In this document: piece after piece, positions 12,570-13,368 of the stretch
Position numbering within the stretch: the stretch's first letter is position 1
Layout: each line of letters opens with the position of its first letter
From: JBDTYT01 sp040005555
GTDB taxonomy: Bacteria; Actinomycetota; UBA4738; HRBIN12
Length of the DNA stretch: 13,368 nucleotides
Assembly (NCBI GenBank): GCA_040005555.1
Contig: JBDTYT010000043.1
Span: 1 to 13,368 of the forward strand
Reading direction: 5' to 3'
Made by a program: the position numbers and the translations under genes
The notes under the pieces: generated by a model
Databases searched by the model: none
What the model was told of the DNA's origin: nothing
The model's input: only the letters and a program-made list of their open reading frames with translations

Positions 12570-13368
12570 TGGAGATCGCGACCTCGAAGGGCGGCCTGCG
12601 CCTGCTGCGGTTGTTCTTCGCCTTCCTGGTCGTCTTCCTGTACCTGCCGATCGTGCTGCTCGCGATCTTCTCCTTCAACGACGGCGACACCTCGTTCCCG
12701 CTGGCCGGGTTCACGACCCGCTGGTACGAGCGGCTCCTGCAGAACCCCGCGCTGCTGCATTCGCTCCAGCGCAGCCTGATCGTGGCCTTCGTCTCGAGCT
12801 CGATCGCGGTGGGGCTCGGCGTGCTGGCCTCGTTCGTGCTGGTGCGCAGGCGTTTCGTGGGGAAGTCGGCGACCTCGGCGCTGTTCTTCTCGCCGCTGGT
12901 GGTGCCGTACGTGGTGTTCGGGATCTCCTTGCTGGTACTCCTGACGGCGTTCGACAAGGTGTTGATCTCGGTCACGGGCTACACGATCGGGCTGGGGCTG
13001 CACGCGGTGGTGATCGGGCACGTGGTCGTATCGTTGCCGTACGCGATCCTCACGATCATGCCGCTGCTCGAACGTCTCTCCATCTCGCTCGACGAGGCCG
13101 CGCAGGATCTCGGTGCGGGTCCGTCGCAGCGGTTCCGGCGCGTGACACTGCCGCTGTTGATGCCGGCGTTGATCTCCTCGTTCCTCATCGCGTTCACGCT
13201 CTCGTTCGACGAGTACGCGATCGCGTCGTTCCTGGCGGGGAACTCCACGACCTGGCCCGTGTACCTGTTCGGGCAGCTCCGCGTCCCGAGCCAGCTCCCA
13301 GAGGTCGTGGCCGTATCCTCGATCATCCTGTTCGCGTCGTTGCTGTTGGTGCTCACGGCCGAGATCAC
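12569..13368 (+). CDS. ABC transporter permease, PotC-like (3' end outside window)
   Basis: The ATG at 12569 overlaps the TGA of the previous gene by one base. The frame stays open for 266 codons to the window end. The N-terminus has the first helix LFFAFLVVFLYLPIVLLAIFSF followed by FND, as in PotC (YLPI.....SFN). Further helices lie near 68-92, 103-126, 137-165, 199-215 and 247-264. The EAA loop is LDEAAQDLGAGPSQRFRRVTLP (174-195), and SFDEYAIASFLAG (212-224) matches the conserved PotC SlDDfvis.F..G region. It should need only a few to about 15 more residues. The ATPase (PotA-like) is not in the window and may lie downstream. Confidence 0.9.
   Translation, partial: MEIATSKGGLRLLRLFFAFLVVFLYLPIVLLAIFSFNDGDTSFPLAGFTTRWYERLLQNPALLHSLQRSLIVAFVSSSIAVGLGVLASFVLVRRRFVGKSATSALFFSPLVVPYVVFGISLLVLLTAFDKVLISVTGYTIGLGLHAVVIGHVVVSLPYAILTIMPLLERLSISLDEAAQDLGAGPSQRFRRVTLPLLMPALISSFLIAFTLSFDEYAIASFLAGNSTTWPVYLFGQLRVPSQLPEVVAVSSIILFASLLLVLTAEI

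Noticed and set aside
1..13368. Search by eye for CRISPR arrays, tRNA/rRNA genes, transposases, integrases, att sites and long direct repeats
   Set aside because: None seen; gaps between genes are all shorter than about 105 bases and contain no repeated units or tRNA-like arms.

Overview
The window is GC-rich throughout (about two thirds G+C by eye). It uses GTG and ATG starts freely and packs its genes with gaps of a few to about 100 bases. The gene set (NarL-type histidine kinase, DUF5317, DUF2236/MpaB-like oxygenase, cupin, DinB, a GNAT remnant of actinobacterial type) and the many apparently leaderless genes point to Actinomycetota, probably an uncultivated lineage. That placement is an inference; no rRNA or tRNA gene is present to confirm it.

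Layout. 1-780: 3' end of a sensor histidine kinase, overlapping tail-to-tail with a minus-strand DUF5317 membrane protein (692-1300). 1329-2996: a one-protein NERD nuclease plus superfamily 1 helicase ATPase, divergent from DUF5317 across overlapping back-to-back -10 elements. 3013-4074: a metal-dependent amidohydrolase. 4179-4682: a small secreted lipoprotein that seems to start at ATA, followed by a terminator-like hairpin. 4746-5639: a DUF2236 haem oxygenase-like protein. 5651-6433: a HAD-IIA phosphatase. 6443-7171, 7164-7895 and 7912-8250: a UbiE-type methyltransferase, a polytopic membrane protein with a faint UbiA-like look, and a small cupin, probably one operon. 8289-8798: a DinB-family protein. 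8837-8944: a 35-codon remnant of a GNAT acetyltransferase. 8969-9808 and 9808-10368 (minus): an SMP-30/gluconolactonase-type beta-propeller translationally coupled to an upstream lipoprotein gene. 10456-13368: a polyamine/spermidine-type ABC importer (Tat-type substrate-binding lipoprotein, PotB-like permease, PotC-like permease cut by the window end), divergent from the lipoprotein/propeller pair.

The most striking structure is regulatory. Several tightly packed genes carry a -10-like hexamer (TANNNT or close) only 6-8 bases before the start codon and no Shine-Dalgarno sequence, so each may have its own leaderless transcript although the spacing looks operonic. In two cases the TAG stop codon of one gene is the first half of the -10 hexamer of the next. 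Genes with real leaders (the lipoprotein at 4179, the substrate-binding protein at 10456) have strong AGGAGG sites instead. I see no mobile element, CRISPR array, tRNA, rRNA or defence island. The best candidates for undescribed biology are the methyltransferase/membrane protein/cupin cassette and the promoter architecture. There is no gene-free stretch longer than about 105 bases.
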